Part shown: piece by piece, positions 8,455 to 18,792 of the stretch
Position numbering within the stretch: position 1 is the first letter of the stretch
Layout of the letters: each line of letters begins with the position of its first letter
Source of the DNA: an uncultured Flavobacteriales bacterium
GTDB lineage: Bacteria; Bacteroidota; Bacteroidia; Flavobacteriales_D; Sanyastnellaceae
Direction: 5' to 3'
Length of the DNA: 57,808 nt
NCBI GenBank assembly: GCA_938084585.1
Contig: CALKFF010000046.1
Span: 1-57,808 of the forward strand
Position numbers and translations under genes: made by a program
Notes under the pieces: model-generated
Told to the model about the DNA's origin: nothing
Database searches by the model: none
The model's input: the letters and a program-made list of their open reading frames with translations, nothing else

Positions 8455-8465
<11 letters not shown>
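6786..8465 (+). CDS. ctpA: S41 family C-terminal processing peptidase
   Basis: Periplasmic serine protease of the Ctp/Prc family that trims or degrades envelope proteins from their C-termini. The N-terminus has a hydrophobic anchor or signal segment (residues 7-20). A PDZ domain spans about 105-190 ([21 protein letters not shown]). The S41 core holds the motif [17 protein letters not shown], with Ser303 as probable nucleophile, and Lys328 in TFGKG as the general base. At 559 residues it has a C-terminal extension after residue 400 that I cannot assign. It overlaps dCMP deaminase by four bases and superoxide dismutase by eleven. Confidence 0.92.
8385..8414 (+). promoter_or_regulatory. Internal promoter for superoxide dismutase
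   Basis: TTC (8385-8387), a 19-base spacer and TATCTTTG (8407-8414, exact TAnnTTTG) lie inside the last codons of the S41 protease gene. The predicted start near 8419 leaves an AT-rich leader of about 35 bases before the dismutase ATG, so the dismutase can be expressed independently of the protease. Confidence 0.6.
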
Positions 8466-9047
<582 letters not shown>

Positions 9048-9051
<4 letters not shown>

Positions 9052-9755
9052 AGCAGTACGTCGTCATGGTCGCCGGGGGCACCGGCACTCGGATGCGCCG
9101 GACGACGGCCAAACAATTTTTGAACGTCAAGGGTCTGCCACTCATGTGGTGGACCCTTCGTCGTTTTCGGGAGGCCCTTCCGGACGCCGAAGTGGTGCTT
9201 GTGCTGCACGACAGCTTGTTTGAGGAGTTCGCCGCGTTGGAACAAACGCACGGCCCCGCCGGGGTCCACAAGGTGGTCGCAGGGGGTGCAGAACGGTTCC
9301 ACTCTGTGGCCCACGGGTTGGCCCAATTGCCCGACACGGGGGTGGTGGGGGTGCACGACGCCGTCCGACCGTTTCCTTCGGTGGACACCATCCGCACGTG
9401 TTTCAAGACGGCCGCCGAGCACGGCAGCGCGGTGCCTGTGGTGCCCGTGAAGGACAGCCTGCGACAGGTCCAGTCCGAGCAAGCCAGCGTGGCGGTGGAC
9501 AGGAGAGTGATGCGTGCGGTGCAAACCCCACAGTGTTTCGATTTGGCCTTGCTCAAATCGGCCTTCAACACGCCGTATCAGGACCAATTCACCGACGACG
9601 CCAGCGTGGTGGAAGCGGCCGGCCATGTGGTGACGTTGTGCGAGGGCGACCCTTGGAACGTGAAGGTGACCACCCCAGAGGATTTGGTCATTGCAGAGGC
9701 CTTCGTGGAGGCGTCTTGGGGTCAGGCCTCAGAAGGCGCCAGGGCCGAAGTGTAA
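9048..9755 (+). CDS. ispD: 2-C-methyl-D-erythritol 4-phosphate cytidylyltransferase
   Basis: Third step of the MEP isoprenoid pathway: CTP plus methylerythritol phosphate gives CDP-methylerythritol. The 235-residue product starts with the nucleotide-binding loop VAGGTGTRM (8-16) and the downstream KQF, a variant of the usual AAGxGxRM. It continues with VHDAVRPF and the RAVQTPQCF segment typical of IspD. The ATG at 9048 overlaps the dismutase stop. The last 34 bases overlap the convergent CPBP protease gene. A plain sugar nucleotidyltransferase is less likely, given the length and the QTPQ motif. Confidence 0.9.
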
Positions 9756-10669
9756 GTGGCGCTGTCGCCGCGACGGACGAAGGCGCGCAAGGCCCACGCC
9801 AACAAGGCCAAACATCCAGCAGCCTGCGCCCAATCCGTGGCTTCCCACGCCGACCAGGCCTGGGGCTCCAACCCTTGGTCCAGCCACTCAGGGCCCATCC
9901 ATGCGGCCACCAGGACCACCCCGGCGTTGTTCACGAAGTGCCCGACCACGGCGGGCCAAATGCTCCCGCTGTACGCCACCAAATACCCAAAGAGGGCGCC
10001 CAGCAGCAGCCGTGGCACGAAGCCAAAGAATTGCATGTGAATCGCACTGAACAGCGCGGCCGACACCCAAATGGCCACATGGAGGTTGCCTGTGCCGCGG
10101 GCCAGGATGGGTTGCAGGGTGCCGCGGAACAGCCACTCTTCACACAGGGCAGGTAGCATGGCCACCGAGACCAACACAGCGACCAAACCTGGTCCCTGGT
10201 CCAAGTCCAAAATGGACTGCGTCATGGCCATGGCTTGATCCTCGAGCGCGCCAGCCCACGTGTGCAACGCCGACCCAGGCACCAGCGCCCATTCGTTGAG
10301 CCGGTACGTCAGGTCCAGCACAGGGCTCATCCCCACGGCCAGGGCTGCTGCCAGTCCCACCATACCCCACGACGGTGCCCTGGTGAAGAACCGCCCCAGG
10401 TGGCCTCGACCGACCATGGCCGCGAACGCCCACGAGGCGCCAAAGAAGGCCAGGAGCTGGTTCAGATTGTTCATGGCCAGCACGTCGGACCGGTCCAGGG
10501 CGTCCATGCCGGAGGTCGCCAACGACTGCATCGCGACCACGTCGCCTTCCGCAGCCCACAGCATGCCTGCAAACGCGGCCACGGCCATCAGGGTCAACAC
10601 CAGGCATGTGAGGAACACCACTTGGGCGGCGGGATGCATGGTTTGGAAGGCGCGTTGGATGAAGCTCAT
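9722..10669 (-). CDS. CPBP family intramembrane metalloprotease
   Basis: Polytopic membrane protein of 315 residues with the CPBP (Abi/Rce1-like) catalytic pattern: E177-E178xxxR182 in CEEWLFRG, His211 in SAIHMQ, and His244/Asn248 in VVGHFVNNAG. Hydrophobic segments lie near residues 18-38, 72-88, 102-118, 162-176, 200-215, 220-260 and 285-297. Family members are membrane proteases of mostly unknown substrate, some acting in bacteriocin immunity. I use the ATG at 10669; a TTG two codons upstream is also open. It overlaps the end of ispD by 34 bases. Confidence 0.85.
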   Translation of the reverse strand: MSFIQRAFQTMHPAAQVVFLTCLVLTLMAVAAFAGMLWAAEGDVVAMQSLATSGMDALDRSDVLAMNNLNQLLAFFGASWAFAAMVGRGHLGRFFTRAPSWGMVGLAAALAVGMSPVLDLTYRLNEWALVPGSALHTWAGALEDQAMAMTQSILDLDQGPGLVAVLVSVAMLPALCEEWLFRGTLQPILARGTGNLHVAIWVSAALFSAIHMQFFGFVPRLLLGALFGYLVAYSGSIWPAVVGHFVNNAGVVLVAAWMGPEWLDQGLEPQAWSAWEATDWAQAAGCLALLAWALRAFVRRGDSATYTSALAPSEA

Positions 10670-10703
10670 GGGCAAGGATTGAAGGCGGCTTCATGCCGCG
10701 CTG

Positions 10704-10711
10704 TAAATTTG
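10704..10711 (+). promoter_or_regulatory. -7 box before dusB
   Basis: TAAATTTG is an exact TAnnTTTG match, with a TTG at 10679-10681 at a slightly long 22-base spacing. It lies downstream of the ATG at 10693 that could open the longest dusB frame, which argues that translation starts at the GTG at 10729. Confidence 0.5.
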
Positions 10712-10728
10712 CGGAAACTTCGACGAAC

Positions 10729-11721
10729 GTGGCCCGCATCGGAAACATCGACTTGGGAGACTTTCCCCTCTTGCTCGCCCCCATGGAGGACGTGAGCGAC
10801 CCGCCTTTCCGTGCCTTGTGCAAGGAATACGGGGCCGACATGATGTACACGGAGTTCATTTCTTCGGAAGGCCTCATCCGCGACGCGGCCAAGAGCGTGG
10901 CCAAACTGGACATCTTCGACTACGAACGTCCGATTGGCATTCAGATTTTTGGGGCGGAGATTGAGTCCATGCGGGAAGCGGCGGCGATTTCGGAGGCCGC
11001 GGGCCCAGATTTGGTGGACATCAACTACGGGTGTCCCGTGAAGAAGGTGGCGTGTCGCGGCGCAGGAGCGGGCATTCTGCAGGACATCCCCAAGATGGTG
11101 GCCATGACCAAGGAAATCGTTGACACGTGCTCCTTGCCTGTGACGGTGAAGACGCGCTTGGGCTGGGACGACAACTCCAAGCACATCGTGGAGGTGGCCG
11201 AGCGGCTCCAGGACGTCGGCATCCAGGCCATCAGCATCCATGGCCGTACCCGGGCCCAGATGTACAAGGGAGAAGCCGATTGGTCGCTGATTGCCGCCGT
11301 GAAGGAGAACCCGCGCATGACGATTCCGGTGTTTGGCAACGGAGACATCGACAGCCCTGAAAAAGCCCTTCGTTACAAGAACAAGTACGGCGTCGACGGC
11401 GTGATGATCGGGCGTGCGGCAATTGGTGCGCCTTGGTTCTTCCGTCAGGTGAAGCAATACCTCGCCACGGGCGATCCAGGTCCGGCCCCAGACATGGCGG
11501 AGCGGATCAAGGCGGTGCGCACCCACCTCAAACACAGCTTGGAATGGAAGGGGGAGCGGTTGGGCATCGTGGAGATGCGCCGGCATTATGCGAACTACTT
11601 CCGTGGGTTGTCCCATTTCAAGGAGCACCGCTTGGCGTTGGTGACGTTGGACAAGCCGGATCAGATTTTCGAGAAGCTGGACCACATCGCCGAGGCGTTT
11701 GGCGACCACGTCTTCGCCTGA
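10729..11721 (+). CDS. dusB: tRNA-dihydrouridine synthase, DusB type
   Basis: FMN-dependent reduction of specific uridines in the tRNA D-loop. Signatures are LLLAPMEDVSDPPFR near the N-terminus, the catalytic cysteine in NYGCPVKK (about residue 102), TVKTRLGWD, SIHGRTRAQMY and FGNGDI before MIGRAAIGAPWFF. I start at the GTG at 10729 because it gives the family opening ARIGNIDLGDFPLLLAPM and lies after a -7 box. An ATG at 10693 would add twelve unconserved residues. From the GTG the product is 330 residues, usual for DusB. It converges on the permease gene with three bases between stops. Confidence 0.93.
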   Translation: MARIGNIDLGDFPLLLAPMEDVSDPPFRALCKEYGADMMYTEFISSEGLIRDAAKSVAKLDIFDYERPIGIQIFGAEIESMREAAAISEAAGPDLVDINYGCPVKKVACRGAGAGILQDIPKMVAMTKEIVDTCSLPVTVKTRLGWDDNSKHIVEVAERLQDVGIQAISIHGRTRAQMYKGEADWSLIAAVKENPRMTIPVFGNGDIDSPEKALRYKNKYGVDGVMIGRAAIGAPWFFRQVKQYLATGDPGPAPDMAERIKAVRTHLKHSLEWKGERLGIVEMRRHYANYFRGLSHFKEHRLALVTLDKPDQIFEKLDHIAEAFGDHVFA

Positions 11722-11724
11722 GCA

Positions 11725-12966
11725 TCAATGCTGGGTGTGGAGCCGCCGCAACAGCAGGCGGACCATGGAGGCTGACCCCAGCCCGCCCACAAACACCACC
11801 ACAGCCAGCGTCCCCAACACGTCGACCCAGGCCAACCGAACGGGGTAAGCAGGCACCACAGATCCTTCCAAGGTCAGCCACCCGTAGGTCGCCTGCCCCA
11901 TGATGAGCAACGAGCCGAGCGCCACGCCTGCCAAGCCGCCGATCACGTTGATGGCCAGGCCTTGCAACGCGAACGTGGATTCCATCTGCGCTTGCGGCAA
12001 CCCCATGGCGCGGAGCACCTGGAGGTCTTCTTTCTTGTCCAGGAGCAACATGGTCAAGGACGCCATGATGTTGAAGGCGGCCACGACCAGAATGAAGCTC
12101 AAAATGGCGAACGTCGCCCACTTTTCAGCTTGGTTCGTCTGGGTGATGAATTTGTGTTTTTCATCGCGGGTCCGGACCCTGAAGCCGTCGGCCTCGACGT
12201 CGGACAACTGAGTCTTGAGGTGGGATTCCACGTGGCGCGCCAGGTCGTCCTGACTCCAGCCTGGCGCGGCCTTCACCTCAAAGCGGGACACCGCGCCTTC
12301 CCTGGCAAGGAGGGATTGCGCATCTTTGAGGGGCACCATCAGGTAGCGGGTGTCCAAGTCGGCGTTGATGGAAAACGTCCCGCAGGCGTGCATGGGGATG
12401 GTTCGGAACGCCCGTTCACGGTAGGTGGACAACCGCCGTCCGCGGATCGGTGCAGACAAGGAGAACACCGGCGGTTCCAGTTCGTCGCTGGAGATGCCCA
12501 GCTCGGACCGCACGCCCAACCCGAGGCACGCGCACGACACGCCCAAGGTGTTGCCGCCGACCATGTACTTGCCTTCCACCACGGCTTGGTCAATCGGGGC
12601 CACCGAGGGGTAGTCCGCGCGGACGCCCAACAGCGAAGCCACCCGGACGGTTTCGCCGTCCCGGGCCACGCACTCGTCTTCCAGCACAGCGGTCCATGCC
12701 GCCACGCCTTCCAAGCTGTCGAGGTGGGCGCCCCAACTTTCAGGGAGCACTTGTCCGGTGACGGGCACGACCGCGAGGTCGGCGTCCAGGGTCCCAAACA
12801 GGGTTTTGACCAAATCCTCAATCCCGTTGAAGGCCGACAAAATGCAGACCATCGCCGTCGTGACGGCAGCAATGACCAGGACGGAAATGCCAGAAATGAG
12901 GTGCACCATCGTGCTTGACCGGCGCTTGACCAGGTACCGCAGGGCGAGGCGCAGTGGCAACCGCAT
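11725..12966 (-). CDS. FtsX/LolC-LolE-like ABC transporter permease
   Basis: Inner-membrane permease of 413 residues with the layout of LolC/LolE: one transmembrane helix near residues 22-46, a periplasmic domain of about 230 residues, then three helices (about 277-307, 320-350 and 375-405) forming the FtsX domain. It opens LPLRLALRYLVKRRSSTMVHLISGISVLVIA, typical of lipoprotein-releasing permeases. The likely partner ATPase (LolD) is not in the window. The gene is six bases downstream of rbfA and likely co-transcribed with it. Lipoprotein sorting is inferred from the family. Confidence 0.85.
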   Translation of the reverse strand: MRLPLRLALRYLVKRRSSTMVHLISGISVLVIAAVTTAMVCILSAFNGIEDLVKTLFGTLDADLAVVPVTGQVLPESWGAHLDSLEGVAAWTAVLEDECVARDGETVRVASLLGVRADYPSVAPIDQAVVEGKYMVGGNTLGVSCACLGLGVRSELGISSDELEPPVFSLSAPIRGRRLSTYRERAFRTIPMHACGTFSINADLDTRYLMVPLKDAQSLLAREGAVSRFEVKAAPGWSQDDLARHVESHLKTQLSDVEADGFRVRTRDEKHKFITQTNQAEKWATFAILSFILVVAAFNIMASLTMLLLDKKEDLQVLRAMGLPQAQMESTFALQGLAINVIGGLAGVALGSLLIMGQATYGWLTLEGSVVPAYPVRLAWVDVLGTLAVVVFVGGLGSASMVRLLLRRLHTQH

Positions 12967-12972
12967 GCCCGA

Positions 12973-13311
12973 TCAGCTGTTCAAGGCGCGCTGGACCTCG
13001 TCCACAAAATCCAGGCTGTCGTCGAGGTAGAAATTCAGCTCGGGCACGCGGCGAAGTTGCTTGCCGACCTTGCCACCAAGGGCTTTGCGGACGCGCCAGT
13101 TTTCTTCCTCGACGCTTTTCAGGGCCTTCTCTTTGTCCGACACCGCCATGAAGCTGAGGTAGACTTTCGCCAGCCCCAAGTCAGGCCCGATTCGGACCTG
13201 CGTGACGGTGATGAACAGGCCGCCAAACCAGGTGTTGGCTTCCCGCTGGAAGATCATGCTCAACTCGCGCTTGAGGAGCTCGGCCACGCGTTCTTGTCGG
13301 ATGGATGCCAT
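12973..13311 (-). CDS. rbfA: 30S ribosome-binding factor A
   Basis: Single KH-like domain protein of 112 residues that helps mature the 16S rRNA 5' end of the small subunit. It starts with the typical RQERVAELLKRELSMIF and contains ITVTQVRIGPDLGLAKVYLSF and RVPELNFYLDDSLD, standard RbfA blocks. The order hflX, rbfA, Lol-type permease on one strand, with gaps of 13 and 6 bases, points to one operon. A TACCTTCG box four bases before the ATG may also give it a separate start. Confidence 0.92.
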   Translation of the reverse strand: MASIRQERVAELLKRELSMIFQREANTWFGGLFITVTQVRIGPDLGLAKVYLSFMAVSDKEKALKSVEEENWRVRKALGGKVGKQLRRVPELNFYLDDSLDFVDEVQRALNS

Positions 13312-13315
13312 GCCT

Positions 13316-13323
13316 CGAAGGTA
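13316..13323 (-). promoter_or_regulatory. Candidate -7 box 4 nt before rbfA
   Basis: TACCTTCG on the minus strand (one mismatch to TAnnTTTG) sits directly after the hflX stop codon and four bases before the rbfA ATG. Confidence 0.4.
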
Positions 13324-13324
13324 A

Positions 13325-14503
13325 TCAGTACAAGAATTGGTTGTAGGGGTAGCGCTTGACGTGAAGCTCCTTGACCCGCTCGTACATCACCCGGCGGAAG
13401 GCGTCGTAGCCATCCTTGGTTTTGGCCGACAAGAACATCACGTCGTGGCCCAACGCTTCGAAGCGCTCCTGGATGCCGCGCTGCAAGTCCTCCCGGCTGC
13501 GCTCCCCCTCAGGGTCCTCCAGCTGGTCGACCTTGTTGAAGAGCACCATGGTCGGCTTGCTGTCGCTCCCGATGTCGGCCAAGGTTCGCTCCACCACCGC
13601 CATGTGGTCTTCAAATTGAGGGTGGCTCACGTCGATCACGTGCACCAAGAAGTCGCTTTCACGCGTCTCGTCCAACGTGCTCTTGAAGCTCTCGATGAGT
13701 TGGGTGGGCAGCTTGCGAATGAACCCGACCGTGTCGCTGAGCAAGAACGGGAGGTTGTCGATGACGACTTTGCGCACCGTGGTGTCGAGGGTCGCAAACA
13801 GCTTGTTCTCCGCAAACACATCGCTCTTGGACATCAGCGTCATCAACGTGCTTTTGCCCACGTTGGTGTACCCCACCAGGGCCACCCGAATCATGGCACC
13901 TCGGTTCTTGCGCTGGGTGGCCATCTGCTTGTCGATGCCCGCCAAGTGTTTCCGCAGCAGCGCGATGCGGTCGCGGATGACCCGACGGTCGGTCTCGATT
14001 TCTTTCTCCCCAGGTCCTTTCATCCCGATGCCCCCTTTCTGCTTCTGCAGGTGCGTCCACATGTTGGTCAAACGCGGGAGGAGGTATTGGTACTGCGCCA
14101 GCTCAACTTGGGTCTTCGCGTGGGCCGTGGCGGCGCGCTGGGCGAAGATGTCCAAGATCAAATTGGTTCGGTCCAGGATTTTCCGTTCTGGAATTTCCTT
14201 TTCGATGTTGCGCAATTGGATGGGGCTGAGTTCGTCGTCGAAGACGATCATGTCGATCTCCTCCTCCTCCACGTATTCTTTGATTTCCTGCAGCTTGCCC
14301 GACCCCACAAAGGTTCTCACGTCGGGCTTGTCCATGCTTTGGATGAACACGCGTTGGGTGTCGGCCTTCGCCGTTTCCGCGAGGAAGGCGAGCTCCTCGA
14401 GGTACTCTTCCAACTGCTCCCGCCGTTGGTGCCTGGTGGCCAGGCCGATGAGCACGCACGTTTCGGCGGGTTTGGCGGTGGAAAGGGGCTTGCGCTTGGC
14501 CAT
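13325..14503 (-). CDS. hflX: GTPase HflX
   Basis: Ribosome-associated GTPase that splits stalled or heat-damaged ribosomes. The 392-residue product has the HflX N-terminal domain (FVGSGK near 65-70; DDELSPIQLRNIE), the linker GGIGMKGPGEKEIETDRR (157-174) and a TrmE-Era-like G domain: G1 GYTNVGKST (211-219), G3 DTVGF (257-261) and G4 NKVD (323-326). Length is typical without a long C-terminal extension. It lies three bases downstream of the cytochrome lipoprotein gene and upstream of rbfA. Confidence 0.95.
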   Translation of the reverse strand: MAKRKPLSTAKPAETCVLIGLATRHQRREQLEEYLEELAFLAETAKADTQRVFIQSMDKPDVRTFVGSGKLQEIKEYVEEEEIDMIVFDDELSPIQLRNIEKEIPERKILDRTNLILDIFAQRAATAHAKTQVELAQYQYLLPRLTNMWTHLQKQKGGIGMKGPGEKEIETDRRVIRDRIALLRKHLAGIDKQMATQRKNRGAMIRVALVGYTNVGKSTLMTLMSKSDVFAENKLFATLDTTVRKVVIDNLPFLLSDTVGFIRKLPTQLIESFKSTLDETRESDFLVHVIDVSHPQFEDHMAVVERTLADIGSDSKPTMVLFNKVDQLEDPEGERSREDLQRGIQERFEALGHDVMFLSAKTKDGYDAFRRVMYERVKELHVKRYPYNQFLY

Positions 14504-14506
14504 GCG

Positions 14507-14839
14507 TCAGGGTCTAAATGCTTCGATGTACAACGCCAAATCTCTGATTTCCGCCTTGCTCAGCATGGCTTGGTGCGGAGGCATGGTCCCCTTGCCGTAA
14601 GCAATGATGGCCACGCGTTCCTCCAGGCCCAGGGTGCTGGTTCGGAGGTCAGGGGCCGTCAGCAAGACGGGTGCGCCGTCGGGTCCGTGGCACACCGAGC
14701 ACTTCATGATGTAGTTGCGCGACGCCTGGGCGAGGTTGGGCTCGGCCACGACTCGGACGTCCGCGTCGTCCGAGGGGCCATCGCCGCAAGACGTCACCAG
14801 GCACAACATGGTGCCAAACCACAACGCGAGGGGCCGCAT
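14507..14839 (-). CDS. Small c-type cytochrome lipoprotein
   Basis: A 110-residue exported haem protein. Residues 1-17 are a lipoprotein signal peptide with lipobox LVTSC (Cys18). Mono-haem motif C47SVC50H51 is present, and Met86 in GKGTMPPHQ is the probable sixth ligand, the classic class I cytochrome c layout with a C-terminal helix. It is likely anchored to a membrane facing the periplasm. The electron partner is unknown; nothing else in the neighbourhood is a respiratory complex gene. Confidence 0.88.
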   Translation of the reverse strand: MRPLALWFGTMLCLVTSCGDGPSDDADVRVVAEPNLAQASRNYIMKCSVCHGPDGAPVLLTAPDLRTSTLGLEERVAIIAYGKGTMPPHQAMLSKAEIRDLALYIEAFRP

Positions 14840-14849
14840 GGAAACGGGG

Positions 14850-15203
14850 TCAGCCGCGTGCTTTCCGAGCGTCGATGAAGCTCTTCACGAAGGTGGCCAT
14901 GGCGTAGACGCCCAAAGCCAGCATCACGGCCACACGTCCCACAGCTGCAATGTCTTCACGACCCATCGCACCGGTCAAGGGCTTGATCAGCCCGACGACG
15001 ACAAGCAGGGTCAACAGCACTGCAATGTGTGCGATGACCTTGTTTTCGTTCTTCACACCGCGGTTCATGGCGAGGAGAAGCACCCCGAACACCACGGGAA
15101 TCAAAGCCGTGACCGAAGGGGTGTCGGAGGAGAGGTAACCGTACCCGCCCAACCCAATCAGGGCCAAGGCGTGAATCAAACTTGCAGTGTGCGCTTTCAA
15201 CAT
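14850..15203 (-). CDS. Small integral membrane protein, four predicted helices
   Basis: A 117-residue hydrophobic protein with segments near residues 7-24, 30-46, 56-76 and 87-107, ending in KSFIDARKARG. It resembles a widespread family of small bacterial membrane proteins of unknown function, faintly like eukaryotic TMEM14. No charged catalytic or binding motif is visible. It follows gdhA by nine bases and precedes the cytochrome gene by ten, so it may belong to the same operon, but its start codon also has its own -7-like box. Confidence 0.75.
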   Translation of the reverse strand: MLKAHTASLIHALALIGLGGYGYLSSDTPSVTALIPVVFGVLLLAMNRGVKNENKVIAHIAVLLTLLVVVGLIKPLTGAMGREDIAAVGRVAVMLALGVYAMATFVKSFIDARKARG

Positions 15204-15207
15204 GCAG

Positions 15208-15212
15208 CGAAG

Positions 15213-15215
<3 letters not shown>
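15208..15215 (-). promoter_or_regulatory. -7-like box overlapping the gdhA stop codon
   Basis: TAACTTCG on the minus strand (one mismatch to TAnnTTTG) ends four bases before the start of the membrane protein gene. Its first three bases are the TAA stop of gdhA. A matching -33 is not obvious. Confidence 0.35.
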
Positions 15216-16604
<1,389 letters not shown>

Positions 16605-17399
16605 TCAGAGGCAGGGTGTTCGACCTCCGTCGACCGGCAAATTGATGCCGGAGATATACCCAGCGGCCGGTGAACAAAGGAAGGCGATGGCGTGCGCGAC
16701 CTCCTCCGGCTGACCCACCCGTCCTGCAGGCACCTTGGCGGCCATGCCGGCGAGGATGTCTGCTGGAGTTTGGCCTGTGGCGGCTGCCTTGGCCTCTGCC
16801 AAACCCGTCAGGCGGGCGGTGTGGGTGGCGCCCGGCAACACGTTGTTGACGGTGATGCCGTGGGGTGCGACCTCGGTGGCCCAGGTTTTGGCCCAGTTCG
16901 CGACGGCGCCTCGCACCGTGTTGGACACCCCCAAGCCCACGAGCGGGGCTTTCACCGAGGTGCTGATGACATTCACAATGCGGCCCCAACCCGCGGCCTT
17001 CATGCCGGGGAAGACGGCTTGCGCCAGGAGTTGGTTGTTCACCAAATGCTGGCGGTACGTGTCTTCAAACGCATCCACGCCGGCCTCGGTGATGGGCCCG
17101 CCTGCTGGGCCTCCTGTGTTGTTCACCAAGATGTGCACGGGATGCGCCTGGACCACCGCGTCAACCGCACCTCGCACAGCCTCGTTGTCCGTGAAATCGG
17201 CCACCGCAATTCGGTGTCCTTCACCAGGCAGCGAGGTCAAGGCGTCCTTCAAGCGCGATTCATTCCGGGCGAGCAACGTCAGGGTGGCGCCGAGGCCAGC
17301 GAGTTGCTGGGCCGCGGCCAAACCGATGCCTTGGGAGGCGCCGCACACCAACGCGTGCTTGCCAGTCAAATCGAGCGGGAGAACAGAGGGATCGTACAT
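16605..17399 (-). CDS. SDR family protein with substituted catalytic residues
   Basis: Classical-length (264 residues) short-chain dehydrogenase/reductase fold: nucleotide loop GASQGIG (20-26), NNTGG (93-97), Ser146 in VNVIST, and PG after the sixth strand. Where the catalytic Y-x-x-x-K is expected (13 residues after Ser146) the sequence reads S159-N-T-V-R163, so both the tyrosine and the lysine are absent. I recall annotated oxidoreductases with a similar VSNT segment, so this may be a subfamily trait. Substrate unknown. It is divergent from methylmalonyl-CoA epimerase with 34 bases between starts. Confidence 0.8.
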   Translation of the reverse strand: MYDPSVLPLDLTGKHALVCGASQGIGLAAAQQLAGLGATLTLLARNESRLKDALTSLPGEGHRIAVADFTDNEAVRGAVDAVVQAHPVHILVNNTGGPAGGPITEAGVDAFEDTYRQHLVNNQLLAQAVFPGMKAAGWGRIVNVISTSVKAPLVGLGVSNTVRGAVANWAKTWATEVAPHGITVNNVLPGATHTARLTGLAEAKAAATGQTPADILAGMAAKVPAGRVGQPEEVAHAIAFLCSPAAGYISGINLPVDGGRTPCL

Positions 17400-17404
17400 A
17401 CAGC

Positions 17405-17412
17405 CAAAGGTA
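17405..17412 (-). promoter_or_regulatory. -7 box 5 nt before the SDR gene
   Basis: TACCTTTG on the minus strand, an exact TAnnTTTG match, ends five bases before the ATG at 17399, predicting a leaderless or nearly leaderless transcript. The -33 region lies over the start of the divergent epimerase gene and has no clear TTG. Confidence 0.5.
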
Positions 17413-17433
17413 GCTCAGGCCTAATTTGGCAGC

Positions 17434-17832
17434 ATGAAGCGACTCGAACACCTGGGCATCGCCGTGGCCGATTTGGCCTCCGCGGAGAAAATCTTTGAGG
17501 ATGTCTTGAACGTCAAGCCTTACAAGCGAGAAGAAGTCGCAGACGAAGGCGTGATCACCTCGTTTTTCCAAACCGGGGACAGCAAGGTGGAATTGCTTGA
17601 GTCCACCACCGAAGACGGCCCCATTGCCAGGCACATCGCCAAGCGCGGACCTGGGTTGCACCATGTGGCGTTCTTGGTGGACGACCTGGAATCGGAGATT
17701 GCGCGCCTGGAAAAAGAGGGCTACCGCGTCATTTCAGGCCCCAAGAGCGGGGCGGACAACAAGCGGATTGCCTTCTTGCATCCTTCAGACACGGCCAAGG
17801 TGTTGGTGGAACTGTGCGAGGAACGGGGCTGA
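17434..17832 (+). CDS. mce: Methylmalonyl-CoA epimerase
   Basis: Interconverts (S)- and (R)-methylmalonyl-CoA, linking propionyl-CoA with the B12-dependent mutase. The 132-residue VOC-fold protein opens with EHLGIAV (His6) and has GPGLHHVAF (His76/77) and LVELCEE (Glu127), positions that fit the metal ligands of the family. Length is typical. The stop is immediately followed by the stop of the convergent outer-membrane-like gene, with no base between them. The cobalamin adenosyltransferase at 5792 fits the same pathway. Confidence 0.92.
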   Translation: MKRLEHLGIAVADLASAEKIFEDVLNVKPYKREEVADEGVITSFFQTGDSKVELLESTTEDGPIARHIAKRGPGLHHVAFLVDDLESEIARLEKEGYRVISGPKSGADNKRIAFLHPSDTAKVLVELCEERG

Positions 17833-18792
17833 TCATTCCAGCCAATCCTCCCGCTCTTCCAGCGCTTTTTTGAAGCCTGTGGACTTGGCTTTTTTGCCGC
17901 CTTTCATCTTTTTGGGGTCAAACAGCGTCTTGGACGCTTCGCTCCGCGTGGGGTTGGCGCAGCTTTCCGCCGGCTTTCTTCGGAACAGGTCGTGCGTGAG
18001 GGTCACGCGCCAGGGCCTGTAGCCACCTTGCAGCCAGTTCAGCCCGCGCACGTCGGCATCCACCACCCGAACCACATCCGGGGTGCGCGCTTGGGCCAAC
18101 TGCAACCAGTCGGCTTCCACGTGCAGGCGAAGCATGCGCCCCCGGTACACTTTGAATCCGACGCCCACGCCGGCGGTCCAAGCGACATGCCAGGCCGGCA
18201 AGGTGGCCGACTCAAAGAAGACAGGCGCCAACGTGTCGGACTGTTGCTGGAAGACCCAGCCACCGCGCAGCCCCGTGCTCCATTCCACAAAAGCGTCCGG
18301 TCCAGTGACCGCGGCGCTGAGCAAGTGGATTTGGCCATCCAAGGCCCAGGACGCCCCCTGATTCAAGAGGAGTTCATCCACCACCACGAGGGAAGAATCG
18401 GTGCCGTTGACTTCCTTGATTCTGCCGAGGAATTGTTCTTCCTTCACCATGCGAGAGACGCCCACATCCAGGTGGAGGCGGTCCGCCCACAACCAATCGT
18501 CAAGCATCCACAAATGGCCGAGGCCCACACGCCATTGGGTGGACGGCAGCGACGTCCAAAGCCCGTCGTGCAAGGTGTCCAATTTGGGCGCTGCGGCGGT
18601 GCCGTGGTTGAGCACCCAACTGGAATTCCAAGAGGTGGGCAACGCATGGACATGGTTGGTGCCTGCCGACAGGGTCCACGCTTTGCTGTCGTGCGTCCTG
18701 CGCGTGCTTTCAAACGGGTCGTCCCAGATGCCTTGGCCCTCTGCATTCAGCATGCAAGCCCAGGTGAGCAGGGCAAGCAAAGGCGCCTTCAC
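17833..18792 (-). CDS. Predicted outer-membrane or secreted beta-rich protein, family unknown
   Basis: A 319-residue protein with a signal peptide (about residues 1-20, KAPLLALLTWACMLNAEG) and then amphipathic alternating segments rich in Trp, Gly, Leu and Val, ending RVTLTHDLFRRK. This pattern suggests a small outer-membrane beta barrel. A Lys-rich tail (KKMKGGKKAKSTGFKKAL) follows, which is unusual for a barrel terminus. I start at the GTG at 18792 because it overlaps the kynurenine monooxygenase stop (GTGA) and places the signal peptide at the N-terminus. No family recognised. Confidence 0.65.
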   Translation of the reverse strand: MKAPLLALLTWACMLNAEGQGIWDDPFESTRRTHDSKAWTLSAGTNHVHALPTSWNSSWVLNHGTAAAPKLDTLHDGLWTSLPSTQWRVGLGHLWMLDDWLWADRLHLDVGVSRMVKEEQFLGRIKEVNGTDSSLVVVDELLLNQGASWALDGQIHLLSAAVTGPDAFVEWSTGLRGGWVFQQQSDTLAPVFFESATLPAWHVAWTAGVGVGFKVYRGRMLRLHVEADWLQLAQARTPDVVRVVDADVRGLNWLQGGYRPWRVTLTHDLFRRKPAESCANPTRSEASKTLFDPKKMKGGKKAKSTGFKKALEEREDWLE

